Positions 9,171-18,198 of a DNA stretch of 64,000 bases are shown piece by piece. The first letter of the stretch is position 1, and every line of letters begins with the position of its first letter. A program made the position numbers and the translations under genes. This stretch comes from DATEDA01 sp963754305 (lineage in GTDB: Bacteria > Pseudomonadota > Gammaproteobacteria > Burkholderiales > SG8-39). The notes beneath the pieces were generated by a model. It was not told the DNA's origin. It did no database searches and saw only the letters and a program-made list of their open reading frames with translations. The stretch spans positions 124,001-188,000 of the forward strand of contig CAVWFR010000040.1 in assembly GCA_963754305.1 (NCBI GenBank), given 5' to 3'.

Positions 9171-9680
9171 ATGGATCCGCAGACCGCCCGCATGCTCACC
9201 CGCTACAACGCCTGGGCGAACAGGCTGACCTTCGATGCGGTGGCCGAGCTACCCGCCGGCGAGGCCACGAAGGAACGGCCGACGCTCTTCAAGAACATCG
9301 TGAGGACGCTGAACCACCTCCATACGGTGGACGTAATCTGGCAGGCACACCTGGAGGGCCGCAGCCACGGCATTCCGGCGCTCAACACCGTGCTGCATCC
9401 GGAGCTCGACGCGCTGTGGCGGGCGCAGCGGGCGATCGACGACTGGTATATCGGCTACGCCGACGCGCTGACCCAGGCCGGGCTCGACGAGACGGTAAGC
9501 TTTACTCTGATCGGCGGCAACCCGGGGACGATGAGCCGCGGCGACATCGTGCTGCACGTGGTCAACCACACGAGCTATCACCGCGGCTGGGTCGCGGACC
9601 TCTTCTTTCAGGTGCCCAAGCATCCGCCGACCACCGATCTGCCGGTGTTCCTGCGTTCCGGGAGTTTTGACGCTCGATAA
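9171..9680 (+). CDS. DinB-family four-helix protein
   Basis: 169-residue DinB/YfiT-like protein, a metal-binding four-helix bundle related to bacillithiol/mycothiol-dependent thiol transferases. Family marks are YNAWANRLTFDAV at the N-terminus, NHLHTVDVIWQAHLEG (first His) and HVVNHTSYHRGWVADLF near residue 135-150, which carries the two-His metal site. There is no signal peptide. A TACAAT -10-like hexamer at 9133-9138 lies 33 bases before the ATG. It is the first of a rightward run with cupin and lipoprotein genes. Its substrate in this organism is unknown. Confidence 0.82.
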   Translation: MDPQTARMLTRYNAWANRLTFDAVAELPAGEATKERPTLFKNIVRTLNHLHTVDVIWQAHLEGRSHGIPALNTVLHPELDALWRAQRAIDDWYIGYADALTQAGLDETVSFTLIGGNPGTMSRGDIVLHVVNHTSYHRGWVADLFFQVPKHPPTTDLPVFLRSGSFDAR

Positions 9681-9764
9681 GCGCGACGCGCGGGAGCCCG
9701 GGTAGCGGTCGCGCAACGACCTGGAGGATCCCGTTTCTACTCCGTAAGCCGACGAGGAGCATCT

Positions 9765-10337
9765 ATGCAGACGATCGAGCTCACGCGCGACGAGATGGCC
9801 GCACGGGTCGCGCGCTTCAGGGATCTCGCCCCGTTGCCCACGCAAACGGCGGCGGCTGTGCCGCTCGAAGCGAAGGACGTGATCTATGCGCGGAAGCTCC
9901 TGTCCGTGATCGGGCTCGAGGCCGGCGCGACGCCGATCTCCTCCAACGCCCCGATCACGGGCGCGGCCGGGATGACGATGACGCTCGCCGTGTGCCCGCC
10001 CGGCCAGGGCCCCGAGCTGCACGCGCACGCAAAGACGTTCGAGACCTTCACCGTGCTGCGCGGGCGCTTCGAGATCCGCTGGAACGACGACGGCGGCGAG
10101 CGGGTCGTACTCGAGGAGCTCGACACGATCTCCGTCCCGCCCGGGGTCTGCCGCGCGTTTCGCAACATCGGAGCGGAGGAGGGCATCCTCCAGGTGCTGA
10201 TCACCGGCGGCGTGCACGACATGACGGATATCGATTTCGCACGTCAGATCGCCGATCGACTGGAGCGTATCGACCCCGCCGCGCGCGCGTATTTTGAACG
10301 GGCCGGATTCACGTTTACGGCGAGCAGCCGCGGATGA
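9765..10337 (+). CDS. cupin-domain protein
   Basis: 190-residue protein with one cupin barrel at about residues 70-150. Motif 1 is GPELHAHAKTFETFTVLRG (His-x-His and a Glu metal-ligand position) and motif 2 is in ISVPPGVCRAFRNIG, where the usual His is replaced by Cys-Arg. This leaves it unclear whether a full metal site forms. GAGGAGC precedes the ATG. The C-terminal helix (ARQIADRLERIDPAARAYFE) lies outside the barrel. Stop and next start overlap (ATGA at 10334). No substrate can be assigned. Confidence 0.75.
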   Translation: MQTIELTRDEMAARVARFRDLAPLPTQTAAAVPLEAKDVIYARKLLSVIGLEAGATPISSNAPITGAAGMTMTLAVCPPGQGPELHAHAKTFETFTVLRGRFEIRWNDDGGERVVLEELDTISVPPGVCRAFRNIGAEEGILQVLITGGVHDMTDIDFARQIADRLERIDPAARAYFERAGFTFTASSRG

Positions 10338-10765
10338 ATGTACGGGCTCGGACGGCGCTCGTCGCGTTTGCCGCGACGCTCGCAGCCTGTACCGCGGTGG
10401 CACCCGCGCCCGAGAAAGCGCCGAGCGTGAAGACCTTGAGCGGCACCCTGACCTACCGCCAGCGGATCGCGATCCCGCCGCAGACCGAGGCGATCGTTCG
10501 TCTCCTCGATGTGTCGCGTGCGGATGCGCCGGCGATCGTCATCGCCGAACAGCGGTTCCGCACCGACGGCCGCCAGATGCCGCTGCCATTCGCGCTCACC
10601 TACGATCCGGCGCGCATCGATTCGCGGATGAGCTACGCCGTCAGCGGCGAGCTGCGCGTCGGCGAGCGCGTGCTGTTTCTCAATACGACGCGCCACAGCG
10701 TGCTGACCCGCGGCGCCCCCGCGGACAACGTCGAGCTTCGGCTCGAGCAGAACCCGGGCCGCTAG
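10334..10765 (+). CDS. YbaY-family lipoprotein
   Basis: 143-residue predicted lipoprotein. The signal sequence MNVRARTALVAFAATLAAC ends in a lipobox-like LAAC, placing the lipidated Cys at residue 19. The mature part LSGTLTYRQRIAIPPQTEAI, then VRLLDVSRADAPAIVIAEQ and LPFALTYDPARID, matches the YbaY/type III secretion lipochaperone-like beta-sandwich seen in Gram-negative envelope proteins. It overlaps the cupin stop by four bases and so is translationally coupled to it. Its role in the envelope is not established. Confidence 0.8.
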   Translation: MNVRARTALVAFAATLAACTAVAPAPEKAPSVKTLSGTLTYRQRIAIPPQTEAIVRLLDVSRADAPAIVIAEQRFRTDGRQMPLPFALTYDPARIDSRMSYAVSGELRVGERVLFLNTTRHSVLTRGAPADNVELRLEQNPGR

Positions 10766-10791
10766 CGGCTGCACGCGACGAAGCGAGGATC

Positions 10792-12087
10792 ATGACACCG
10801 ACGGAACGACAAGCGGCGCTGCTCGAGCGCGCCGGAACGCATCTCGCCGGCGGCGGCCTCGGGCTGTTCCAGCTTCCCTCGGAGCTCAACCTGGTCGTCG
10901 CGCGCGGGCAGGGCAGCCGGGTGTGGAGCGTCGCCGGCCGCGAGTACGTCGACTACCACTTGAGCTCGGGTCCGGCGCTGCTCGGCCACGCGCATCCGGC
11001 GATCGTCGAGGCGGTCCAGGCGCAGCTCGTCAAGGGCAGCACGTTCTACTTCCTCAACGAGGCCGGGATCGCGCTCGCGGACCGGCTGGTCGAGGCGATC
11101 CCGTGCGGCGAGGTCGTTCACTACACAGGGTCGGGCACCGAGGCGACGTTTTACGCGCTGCGCGTCGCGCGCGCGTTCACGCGCCGGAACAAGGTGCTCA
11201 AGTTCGAAGGCGCGTGGCACGGCATGCACGACTACGGGCTGTGGGGCACGGTGCCGGGCACGCCGTCGGACTACCCGCGCGCCAAGCCCGACTCGGTCGG
11301 CGTGCCGTCCGAGACCGGCGAGACGGTGCTCGTGACGCCGTTCAACGAGACCGCTGCCGCGGTGGCGATGATCGAACGGCATGCCGCGGACCTCGCCGCG
11401 GTGATCGTCGAGCCGCTCCAGCGTGTGCTTCTCCCCGAGCCGGGGTTCCTGCCGGCGCTGCGCGACGTGACCCGGAAGCACGGCATCGTGCTCATCTTCG
11501 ACGAGATCGTGACCGGATTCCGCATCGCTTGGGGCGGCGCGCAGGAGCGCTACGGCGTCGTGCCGGACCTGGCGTGCTACGGCAAGGCGATCAGCGGCGG
11601 CTTCCCGATGGCGGCGATCGTCGGCCGGGAAGAGGTGATGTCGGTGCTCGACGCGCGCCAGCGCCCGCGCGCCGAGGTGGTTTGGGCGACCAACACGCTC
11701 AACGGCAATCCAGTCTGCGCCACCGCCGGCTGCGCCGCGCTCGACGTGCTCGCGCAGCCGGGGACCTACGAGCGGCTGCACCGGACCGGGGCGCGGCTAC
11801 GCGCCGGCATCGTCGCCGCCGGCGAGCGTCACGGCTTCGCGGTGCAGACGCCGGGCGAGGACGCGGTGTGGGGCGTGCGGTTCACCGACCGCAAGCCGCT
11901 ACGCACCTGGATGGATCTCACCACCGCGAACAAGGACTTCGGCCAGCGCTGGGCGTACGAGCTGATCCGGCGCGGACTGCTCGTCAACCCGAACGAGAAG
12001 ATGTACATCTCCATCGCGCACACCGATGCCGATGTCGAGCACACGCTCGGGGTCGTCGACGAGGCGTTTGCGGCGCTGAAGCGCTGA
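10792..12087 (+). CDS. class III aminotransferase (glutamate-1-semialdehyde aminomutase-like)
   Basis: 431-residue PLP-dependent fold-type I enzyme. It has YVDYHLSSGPALLGHAHP, the PLP phosphate loop HYTGSGTEATFYALRVAR, the Asp-Glu pair LIFDEIVTGFR and the Schiff-base Lys in ACYGKAISGGFPMAAIVG. These are shared by HemL-like aminomutases and by omega-amino acid transaminases. The sequence departs from true HemL enough (EPLQRVLLPEPGFLPALR) that a catabolic aminotransferase is likelier. Start ATG 10792 follows GAGGATC. A GC-rich repeat region lies downstream. Confidence 0.85.
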   Translation: MTPTERQAALLERAGTHLAGGGLGLFQLPSELNLVVARGQGSRVWSVAGREYVDYHLSSGPALLGHAHPAIVEAVQAQLVKGSTFYFLNEAGIALADRLVEAIPCGEVVHYTGSGTEATFYALRVARAFTRRNKVLKFEGAWHGMHDYGLWGTVPGTPSDYPRAKPDSVGVPSETGETVLVTPFNETAAAVAMIERHAADLAAVIVEPLQRVLLPEPGFLPALRDVTRKHGIVLIFDEIVTGFRIAWGGAQERYGVVPDLACYGKAISGGFPMAAIVGREEVMSVLDARQRPRAEVVWATNTLNGNPVCATAGCAALDVLAQPGTYERLHRTGARLRAGIVAAGERHGFAVQTPGEDAVWGVRFTDRKPLRTWMDLTTANKDFGQRWAYELIRRGLLVNPNEKMYISIAHTDADVEHTLGVVDEAFAALKR

Positions 12088-12093
12088 CCCGTC

Positions 12094-12220
12094 GCGCCGG
12101 CGGACGCTGGTATCGACTACTGCCTCGGCTACCCTCCGGAACTCCGGGGTACGCCGGAGCGACGACCCCGGCTAGCGCCGGGGTGCCGGGTAACGACCTC
12201 ATCCCCCGGGATGACCCCTG
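12094..12220. repeat. REP-like intergenic hairpin cluster
   Basis: The gap after the aminotransferase holds GCGCCGGCGGACGCTGG (12094-12110), a 7-bp stem CCGGGGT (12144-12150) / ACCCCGG (12165-12171), a CCGG..GCGCCGG stretch and a CCCCCGGGATGAC end. The first block recurs near 25649 and 61456, and the last resembles the GCCGGGATGAC arm at 61505. It probably works as a transcription end or dispersed palindromic repeat. Confidence 0.5.
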
Positions 12221-12300
12221 CCTATCCTCCGGGCCGATGCCCGCGCCGCGCCGCACGGGAAATAATTCCTTCGTCGCGTCCGTCATCCAAAGGGGTCGTC

Positions 12301-12633
12301 ATGAAGGTGAGCTTCCTGATCAGCGTTCCCGCTTTCCACCGACTCGGCAGCGCCGCCGGGGAGCGCGGCTGGCGAAGCGACCCCGATTACGCGCAGCGCA
12401 TCGTGGAGCAGGTCCTCGAGGGCGGTCCGGCTGCGGCCGCCGCGTGCGAGATCGATGGCCGGCGGCTCGGCGACCTGGCCGCGATGTCCGGCGAGTTCGA
12501 GCCCTCCACGCTCGACGACATCGTGCGGAGCATCGGCCGTTTCTTCGGCGAGCGTCCGCCGCGGGTGGCCGTGCAAGGCGTCGAGTACGCCGTCGGTCCG
12601 ACCCTCGCGGCCCTGAGCCCGATGCCGGCCTGA
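12301..12633 (+). CDS. hypothetical protein
   Basis: 110-residue soluble protein with no recognised family. ATG 12301 is chosen because AAAGGGG precedes it and the peptide MKVSFLISVPAFHRLGSAAG starts a compact sequence; the open frame upstream is compositionally non-coding and lies in the repeat region. The middle (YAQRIVEQVLEGGPAAAAAC) looks helical. The C-terminus (VAVQGVEYAVGPTLAALSPM) is hydrophobic but too short for a clear membrane anchor. It is co-oriented with the hydrolase gene 61 bases downstream. Confidence 0.5.
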   Translation: MKVSFLISVPAFHRLGSAAGERGWRSDPDYAQRIVEQVLEGGPAAAAACEIDGRRLGDLAAMSGEFEPSTLDDIVRSIGRFFGERPPRVAVQGVEYAVGPTLAALSPMPA

Positions 12634-12694
12634 CCGCTGACCGCGCCGGCGTTCGGCTACGATCGGCGCCTCGAGGCACCGACGGAGGACGCCA

Positions 12695-13552
12695 GTGGAC
12701 CCGCGGATCATCCGGCTCTACGACGACTACACCCACCAGCCGCTCGAGCGGCGGGTGTTCCTGGAACGCCTCGCGGGGGTTGTCGGGGGGGCGGCGGCGG
12801 CGATGGCGCTCCTGCCGTTCCTCGAGAACAACTACGCGCACGCGAACGTCGTCGATCCCGCCGACGCGCGCCTGGCGACGGGGATGATCACGTTCAAGGG
12901 CGCGAGCGGAGACATCCGGGGCTATCTCGCGACGCCCAAGACCGGGCCGTCGAAACGCGCCGGGGTCATCGTCATCCACGAGAACCGCGGCCTGAACCCG
13001 CACATCCAGGATGTCGCGCGCCGCGTCGCGCTCGGCGGCTTCACCGCGCTCGCACCCGACATGCTCACACCCCTCGGGGGCACGCCGACGGACGAGGACG
13101 CTGCGCGCGCGGCAATCGGCCGGCTCGACCGCGTGGAGACCGTGCGCAACCTCGTCGCCGCGGTTGCGTACCTCAAGGGCCGGCCGGACGCCGCCGGACC
13201 GGTCGGCGCCGTCGGCTTCTGCTGGGGCGGCGGGATGGTGAACCTCCTCGCCGTCGCCGCACCGGACCTCGCCGCCGCCGCGCCGTACTACGGTCTCGTC
13301 GCGCCGAGCGCCGATGTGCCGAAGATCAAGGCGAAGCTCCAGCTCCACTACGCGGGCAACGACCCGCGCATCAACGCCGGGATCGCGGAGTACGAGGTCG
13401 CCCTCACCGCCGCCGGCGTCGCGTACGAGAAGTTCGTGTACGACGGTGCCGAGCACGCCTTCCACAACGACACCGCGGGTGCACGCTACGACAAGGCAGC
13501 GGCGGATCTCGCGTGGTCACGGACGATGGCGTTCTTCAGGAAGACGCTGTGA
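12695..13552 (+). CDS. dienelactone hydrolase-family protein with Tat-like leader
   Basis: 285-residue alpha/beta hydrolase of the dienelactone hydrolase type. The Cys-Asp-His triad is visible as Cys176 (VGFCWGGGM), Asp223 (HYAGNDPRIN) and His254 (YDGAEHAFHND). Residues 19-42 (RRVFLERLAGVVGGAAAAMA) read like a twin-arginine export signal. The GTG start at 12695 is supported by CGGAGGAC seven bases upstream. The usual reaction is hydrolysis of dienelactones or other carboxymethylene lactones in aromatic catabolism, here probably outside the cytoplasm. The stop overlaps the next start (GTGA), so the two genes are coupled. Confidence 0.85.
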   Translation: MDPRIIRLYDDYTHQPLERRVFLERLAGVVGGAAAAMALLPFLENNYAHANVVDPADARLATGMITFKGASGDIRGYLATPKTGPSKRAGVIVIHENRGLNPHIQDVARRVALGGFTALAPDMLTPLGGTPTDEDAARAAIGRLDRVETVRNLVAAVAYLKGRPDAAGPVGAVGFCWGGGMVNLLAVAAPDLAAAAPYYGLVAPSADVPKIKAKLQLHYAGNDPRINAGIAEYEVALTAAGVAYEKFVYDGAEHAFHNDTAGARYDKAAADLAWSRTMAFFRKTL

Positions 13553-14404
13553 CGACCGGCGGGTCGGTGGTGGCTGCGGCCGCCGCGGGCGCGGTGCGGC
13601 TCGGCGACCTGACGGTCAACCGCATGGGCTTCGGCGCGATGCGCGTGTGCGGCCCCGACATCTGGGGGCCGCCCAAGGATCGCCCGAACGCGCATCGTGT
13701 CCTCCGGCGCGCGATCGAGCTGGGCGTGAACTTCTTCGACACCGCGGACAGCTACGGTCCCGAGGTCGACGAGATGCTGATCGCCGAAGCGCTCCACCCG
13801 TATCCGCCGGGCTTCGTGATCGGCACCAAGGGCGGGCTCGTGCGGCCGACGCGCCACGCCTGGGATCCGAACGGACGGCCGGAGCATCTCCGGCGGGCGA
13901 TCGACGGCAGCCTGAAGCGGCTCCGCCTCGAGCGCATCGATCTGTACCAGTTGCACGCGCCGGACCCGAAAGTCCCGTTCGCTGACTCGGTGGGCGTGCT
14001 CGCCGACGCGCAGCGCGCCGGCAAGATCCGCCACATCGGCGTCTCGAACGTGAGCGTTCGCGAGCTGGGCGAGGCCCGCCGCATCGCGCCGATCGTGTCG
14101 GTGCAGAACGAATACAACATCGGCGACCGCAGCTCGGACGACGTTCTGGCCGCGTGCGAGCAGGCGGAGTATCGCCTTCCTCCCTGGTATCCCGCTCGGG
14201 GCCGGACGGGCGCTCAAGGCCACGAAGATCCAACGCCTTGCGGCGAGAGCGGGCGCAACGCCGGCGCAGGTGGCGATCGCGTGGCTCCTCGCGCGCTCGC
14301 CGGTGATGCTGCCGATCCCCGGCACGGCGTCGATCGCCGCACCTCGAGGAGAACGTCGCTGCGGCGGCGTTGAGCTCAGCGCCGCGGATCTCGCCGCGCT
14401 GTAG
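13549..14404 (+). pseudogene. aldo/keto reductase with three frameshifts
   Basis: The GTG start at 13549 overlaps the hydrolase stop. The first 205 codons read as a normal aldo/keto reductase (LTVNRMGFGAMRVCGPDIWG, FFDTADSYGPEVDEMLIAEA, FVIGTKGGLVRP, IDLYQLHAPDPKVPFADSVG, VSVQNEYNIGDR). After DDVLAACEQ the frame must shift at about 14170 to give IAFLPGIPLGAGRALKATK and AIAWLLARSPVMLPIPGTAS. It shifts again at about 14336 for HLEENVAAAAL and at about 14371 for LSAADLAAL before TAG 14402-14404. Repaired length is about 284 residues. Three indels make this the most damaged gene of the window. Confidence 0.75.
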
Positions 14405-14423
14405 GCGCAAAGCGCGGGGTTGG

Positions 14424-15045
14424 CTATGCCGCCAGACGCTCGACCGAGTGCAGGCGCTCGATCGCCGCCTTCGCGTCGGCCAGCGCCGCGGTCTTCCGTG
14501 CCTCGTCGACCGCGAGACCTTCGGCGAAGACGAACTCGACGTCCCGCAGGCCGAGGAAGCCCAGGAACTCGCGCACGTACCCGGTCTGGGTGTCGCGCGG
14601 CGTGCCCTGATACAGCCCACCGCGGGCCGCGAAGACATATACGCGCTTGCCGGTCAGGAGACCGACCGGACCGTTCGCGGTATAGCGGAAGGTGACGCCG
14701 GCACGCGCGATGTGATCGAAGTAGGCCTTCAGCGTTGACGGCACGCCGAAGTTGTACATCGGCAGACCGAGCACGACCACGTCGGCACGCTTGAGCTCGT
14801 CGATCAGGGTGTCGGAGTCGTTCACGACAGTCTGCTGGTCGGCGCTGCGCTCAGCCGCGGGCGCGAGGAACGCCTGGAAGCGTTCGGCGCTCAGGTGCGG
14901 CACCGGTTCGCGCGCGAGGTCGCGGACGATGACCTCGCCGCTCGGGATTCTGTGCCCGCCAGCGGCCGACGAACTGCTCGGCGAGTCGGCTCGACTGTCC
15001 GCCGTCGGAAAAGAGGCTCGAGTTGATCTGGAGAATGGTTTTCAT
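14424..15045 (-). pseudogene. azoR: FMN-dependent NADH-azoreductase (AzoR-type), one frameshift
   Basis: Flavodoxin-fold azoreductase of about 206 residues when repaired. The N-terminus from ATG 15045 is MKTILQINSSLFSDGGQSSR, with the FMN phosphate loop S..SDGGQSS. After WRAQNP one extra G at about 14943-14946 breaks the frame, and the protein continues as SGEVIVRDLAREPVPHLSAE. It then shows LPMYNFGVPSTLKAYFDHIA, VTFRYTANGPVGLLTGKRVY and VFAARGGLYQG, typical of AzoR. GAGGTGC precedes the ATG. The gene is divergent from the LysR gene at 15141 across a 95-base AT-rich region, suggesting LysR-controlled induction by quinones or azo compounds. Confidence 0.8.
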
Positions 15046-15079
15046 GGCGCACCTCACAGTTGGTGATGCGCTATAGTCT

Positions 15080-15096
15080 TATCTATCCATCAGATA
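15080..15096. promoter_or_regulatory. putative LysR operator in the azoR/LysR intergenic region
   Basis: TATCT-ATCCATC-AGATA (15080-15096) is a 5-bp-arm dyad fitting the T-N11-A LysR box. It sits in the only clearly AT-rich stretch nearby (15070-15140), which also holds TATAGT and poly-A/T segments suitable for two opposed promoters. The dyad is observed; binding by the adjacent LysR protein is inferred. Confidence 0.5.
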
Positions 15097-15140
15097 AAAA
15101 AGTCCTATTTTTGAGGTTTAAAGATCCAATTGTTCGATAG

Positions 15141-16058
15141 ATGGCGCCCTTTCCGCACATCACCTTGGAGCAATGGCGCGCTCTCCTCGCCGTCGTCGAG
15201 GCAGGCGGCTACGCCCAGGCCGCCAAGGCGCTCCACAAGAGCCAGTCGGCCGTGACCTACGCCGTGCAGCAGATCGAGGAGCGCCTCGGGCTCAAAGTGT
15301 TCGAGCTCCGCGGCCGCAAGGCGATGCTGACCGAGGCCGGAGAGGTGCTCTATCGCCGCGCGCGGACGCTGGTCGACGAGGCCGTGCTGCTCGAGCGCGG
15401 TGCGAGCGGCATGGCCGCGGACTGGAAGCCGGAGCTTCGGCTGGCGATCGAGGTGATCTTTCCCACTTGGCTGCTCCTGCAGTGCCTGGCGGCATTCGCG
15501 CAGGAGCGGCCGGAAACCCGCATCGAGCTCTTCGAAACCGTGCTGGGCGGCACCGACGAGGCGCTCACCGAGGGACGCGTGGACTTGGCCATCGTGTCGC
15601 AGCTACCGGGCACCTATCTGGGCGACCGGGTAATGCGTCTGCGCTTCGTTCCAGCGGCCCATCCCGAGCACCCGCTGCATCGACTGGGGCGGGCGCTCAC
15701 TTACCGCGATCTCCGCCGCCATCGCCAGTTGGTGATCCGCGATTCGGGGAGCCATCGCACGCGACCCGCGGGCTGGCTCGATGCCGACCAGCGCTGGACG
15801 GTCAGTCACAAGGCGACGTCGATCCGTGCCGCATCCATGGGGCTCGGGTTCGCCTGGTTCCCGGAGGAGAGCATCCGTGGAGAGCTCGCCGCGGGCCTAT
15901 TGAAGCCCCTGCCGCTCGAGGAGGGCGCGGAGCGGTGGGCCGATCTCTACCTGGTGTTCGGAGACCGCGACTATGCGGAACGGGATGTCGTGCGGTTGGC
16001 GCAAATCATCCGCGAGCGAGTGGCCGCCGAATGCGTGGCCGCCGCTCCAGCGGGTTGA
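15141..16058 (+). CDS. LysR-family transcriptional regulator
   Basis: 305-residue LysR regulator. The helix-turn-helix region is HITLEQWRALLAVVEAGGYA, then KALHKSQSAVTYAVQQIEER (residues 6-60); the effector-binding domain starts at LRLAIEVIFPTWLLLQCLAA. The ATG at 15141 gives the standard distance to the helix-turn-helix. It is divergent from the azoreductase gene and probably regulates it. The closest known analogues of this layout are quinone- or diamide-responsive LysR/azoreductase or NAD(P)H-quinone reductase pairs; the effector here is unknown. Confidence 0.88.
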   Translation: MAPFPHITLEQWRALLAVVEAGGYAQAAKALHKSQSAVTYAVQQIEERLGLKVFELRGRKAMLTEAGEVLYRRARTLVDEAVLLERGASGMAADWKPELRLAIEVIFPTWLLLQCLAAFAQERPETRIELFETVLGGTDEALTEGRVDLAIVSQLPGTYLGDRVMRLRFVPAAHPEHPLHRLGRALTYRDLRRHRQLVIRDSGSHRTRPAGWLDADQRWTVSHKATSIRAASMGLGFAWFPEESIRGELAAGLLKPLPLEEGAERWADLYLVFGDRDYAERDVVRLAQIIRERVAAECVAAAPAG

Positions 16059-16091
16059 ACCGCCGCCGCGTCAGGTGCATCCTGCCGGACC

Positions 16092-16490
16092 GTGGTGGAT
16101 CTAGTCACGCTGAACCAGTCGCTCGCGGGCACGCTCCCGGGGCTGCTAGGCATGCGCTTCGTCGAGGCGCGACCCGAGCGCGTGGTCGCGGAGCTCGCCA
16201 TCCGCGATGACCTTCGCACCGTGGGCGGAGCGCTGCACGGCGGTACGCTGATGGCGTTTGCGGATACGGTCGGCGCGGCCGCGACGATCATCAATCTGCC
16301 GCCCGGAGCCAGCACGACGACGCTCGAGTCCAAGACCAACTTCTTCGCCGCCGGCCGCTCGGGCATCGTGCGCGCCGAGGCGACACCGCTGCATCGCGGC
16401 AAGCGCACGATGGTGTGGCAGACCCGCGTCACGGACGAGGCGGGGCGGCTCCTTTCGCTGACGATCCAGACGCAGATGGTGCTGGTCTGA
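16092..16490 (+). CDS. PaaI-family hotdog thioesterase
   Basis: 132-residue hotdog-fold acyl-CoA thioesterase. RTVGGALHGGTLMAFADTVG contains the HGG loop and the acidic Asp used by PaaI/YbgC-type enzymes, followed by TTTLESKTNFFAAGRSG. A tandem GTG GTG at 16092/16095 serves as start; the second is equally possible. It would hydrolyse acyl- or aryl-CoA esters in the cytoplasm, possibly relieving CoA trapping during aromatic catabolism. It lies 33 bases after the LysR gene. Confidence 0.85.
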   Translation: MVDLVTLNQSLAGTLPGLLGMRFVEARPERVVAELAIRDDLRTVGGALHGGTLMAFADTVGAAATIINLPPGASTTTLESKTNFFAAGRSGIVRAEATPLHRGKRTMVWQTRVTDEAGRLLSLTIQTQMVLV

Positions 16491-16552
16491 GGCCGACGAT
16501 CGCCGCCGCGGGGCGGCGAACGGGAGACGAGGGGGTGGCGCCTCGCGTCGCT

Positions 16553-17528
16553 CTATTCGAGCTTCATCTCCTTGATGATCGGACGGAACTGCGCGAGCTG
16601 CTGCTTCAGGATCGCGTCCTGGTCGGCGGACGATGACCCGACCGGCTCGGCGCCGATCTCGACCAGCCGCTTGACGACGTCAGGGTGTTTCACCGCGGCT
16701 GCGGTCTCGCGCTGCAGCCGATCGATGACCTCGCGCGGCGTCCTCGCCGGCACGAAGAGGCCGTTCCAGCCGTCGGCTTCCAGGTTCGGATAGCCGAGCT
16801 CGCGCACCGTCGGCACGTCAGGCAGCTCCGGGAATGCGCTTCGACGCGTTGGTCGCGAGCGCGCGGAGCTTGCCCGCCTTGATGTCCGCCAGCGAGGTCG
16901 AAAGCTGGTCGCCGCCGATCTGGAGCCGGCCGGCGAGCAACTCCTGCTTGAGCGGCGCCGCGCCCTTCAGCGGCACGTGAGTCATGTCGACGTTCGCGTC
17001 GCGCTTGAACCCCTCGCCCATCACATTCATGTACGAGCCGGGCCCGGTCGAGCCGTAGGTGTAATGCAGGCTCTTGTTGCCCTGCAGAAGCGCGGCCAGC
17101 TCCTTCAGATCCTTGGCCGGGACGCTCGGGTTCGCGGTGATCACCAGCGGCACGAACACGGCAATCGAGACGCCCGCGAAGTCGGTATCGACGTTGTACA
17201 GCGGCCGGTTGGCGAGCTGCGCGGCCGCCGAGGCGAGCGGGAACGTGACGTTGTGCATCAGGAGGGTGTAGCCGTCCGGCGCCGACTTCGCGACCGCCTC
17301 GGCGCCGAGCTGGCCGCCCGCGCCGCCGCGGTTCTCGACCACCACCGTCTGGCCCATCGTTTCCGTCATCCGCTGCGCCACGAGCCGGGCGACGATATCG
17401 GTCGTGCCGCCGGCCGGGAAGGGGACGATGATCCTGATCGGCTTCGACGGATAGGCTTGCGCGAGCGCGTTCGGCGCGAGCGCGGCGAGCGTGATGCAGA
17501 CGGCGGCTTTGAGTATCCCTCTTCGCAT
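16553..17528 (-). pseudogene. Bug/TctC-family periplasmic solute-binding protein, one frameshift
   Basis: Tripartite tricarboxylate transporter receptor (Bug) of about 324 residues if repaired. Start ATG 17528, with AGGAGAAGAGG upstream, gives a signal peptide (MRRGILKAAVCITLAALAPN, then ALAQA). Family motifs follow: YPSKPIRIIVPFPAGGTTDI, VVENRGGAGGQLGAEAVAKS and APDGYTLLMHN. At about 16826-16830 one extra G after KRIP breaks the frame; beyond it the protein resumes as ELPDVPTVRELGYPNLEADG and FVPARTPREVIDRLQRETAA. No TctA/TctB permease genes are nearby, as is common for orphan Bug receptors. Ligand unknown. Confidence 0.82.
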
Positions 17529-17652
17529 AGCCTCTTCTCCTCTGATCTCCCTCGTTCCGGATTCGCGCGTTGTACTCCAACCCGCGCGCCTTGTCAGCAT
17601 CGCGGCGCGCCTTGCGCGACAATGCGCCGACCTGCATTTCGAGGAGCCGCCG

Positions 17653-18090
17653 ATGAACGCCCGCGCCCAGCGGTTCAACGTCAGCCATCGCGCGCGATCG
17701 AAGTTCGCGCCGCGTGGGCTCCGCAGCTACTTCGAGTACCGCGATCTCGGCATCGAGCGCGCCACGCGCGGCAAGGTCGTCGCGCACGTGATCCGGGCCC
17801 GGCCCGGGAAAGCGCCGCACGGCGAGTGGCACTGCCACGACTGCGACGTGCAGTTCGTGTACGTGCTCAAGGGCTGGGTACGGTTCGAGTACGAAGGCGT
17901 GGGGAAGGTGACGATGCGCGCCGGCAGCTGTTTCTATCAGCCGCCGCGCATCCGCCATCGCGAGCTCGCGCACTCTCGGGACCTCGAGATGATCGAGGTG
18001 GTGGCGCCGGCGCGCTTCGACACTCGCGACGTGCCGCCCGCGAACGGCAAGACCCGCGCGCGCAAACGCGCCGCCGCAAAGCGTCGATGA
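17653..18090 (+). CDS. cupin-domain protein
   Basis: 145-residue protein with a single cupin barrel. HGEWHCHDCDVQFVYVLKGW supplies His-x-His and GSCFYQPPRIRHRELAHSRD the second motif with Pro-x-x-x-x-His, so a complete metal site is plausible. The C-terminal tail is strongly basic (GKTRARKRAAAKRR). ATG 17653 is preceded by GAGGAG; the frame upstream overlaps the divergent receptor gene and lacks homology. The stop overlaps a short ORF at 18087. No substrate is suggested. Confidence 0.78.
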   Translation: MNARAQRFNVSHRARSKFAPRGLRSYFEYRDLGIERATRGKVVAHVIRARPGKAPHGEWHCHDCDVQFVYVLKGWVRFEYEGVGKVTMRAGSCFYQPPRIRHRELAHSRDLEMIEVVAPARFDTRDVPPANGKTRARKRAAAKRR

Positions 18091-18194
18091 GCGCGGGCAT
18101 GGGACCCCTAGGCGCGGCGCTGCCGGGCCCTCATCCGCCGTACGCCGCGATCCGCGCGGCGTACGAAGCGTGGCGCAAGACCAAACGGAGCTAG
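18087..18194 (+). CDS. possible 35-residue small ORF
   Basis: ATG at 18087 overlaps the cupin stop codon (ATGA) and the frame ends at TAG 18192-18194, four bases before the next ATG. The peptide (MSAGMGPLGAALPGPHPPYA, then AIRAAYEAWRKTKRS) has a Pro-rich start and a basic amphipathic helix. It fills the gap between two co-oriented genes with tight spacing, which argues for translation, but no homology is recognised. Confidence 0.35.
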   Translation: MSAGMGPLGAALPGPHPPYAAIRAAYEAWRKTKRS

Positions 18195-18198
18195 CACG

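Noticed and set aside
10294..10791. N-terminal extension of the class III aminotransferase
   Set aside because: The frame is open upstream of 10792 but overlaps the YbaY lipoprotein gene and encodes Arg/Asp-rich sequence without homology.
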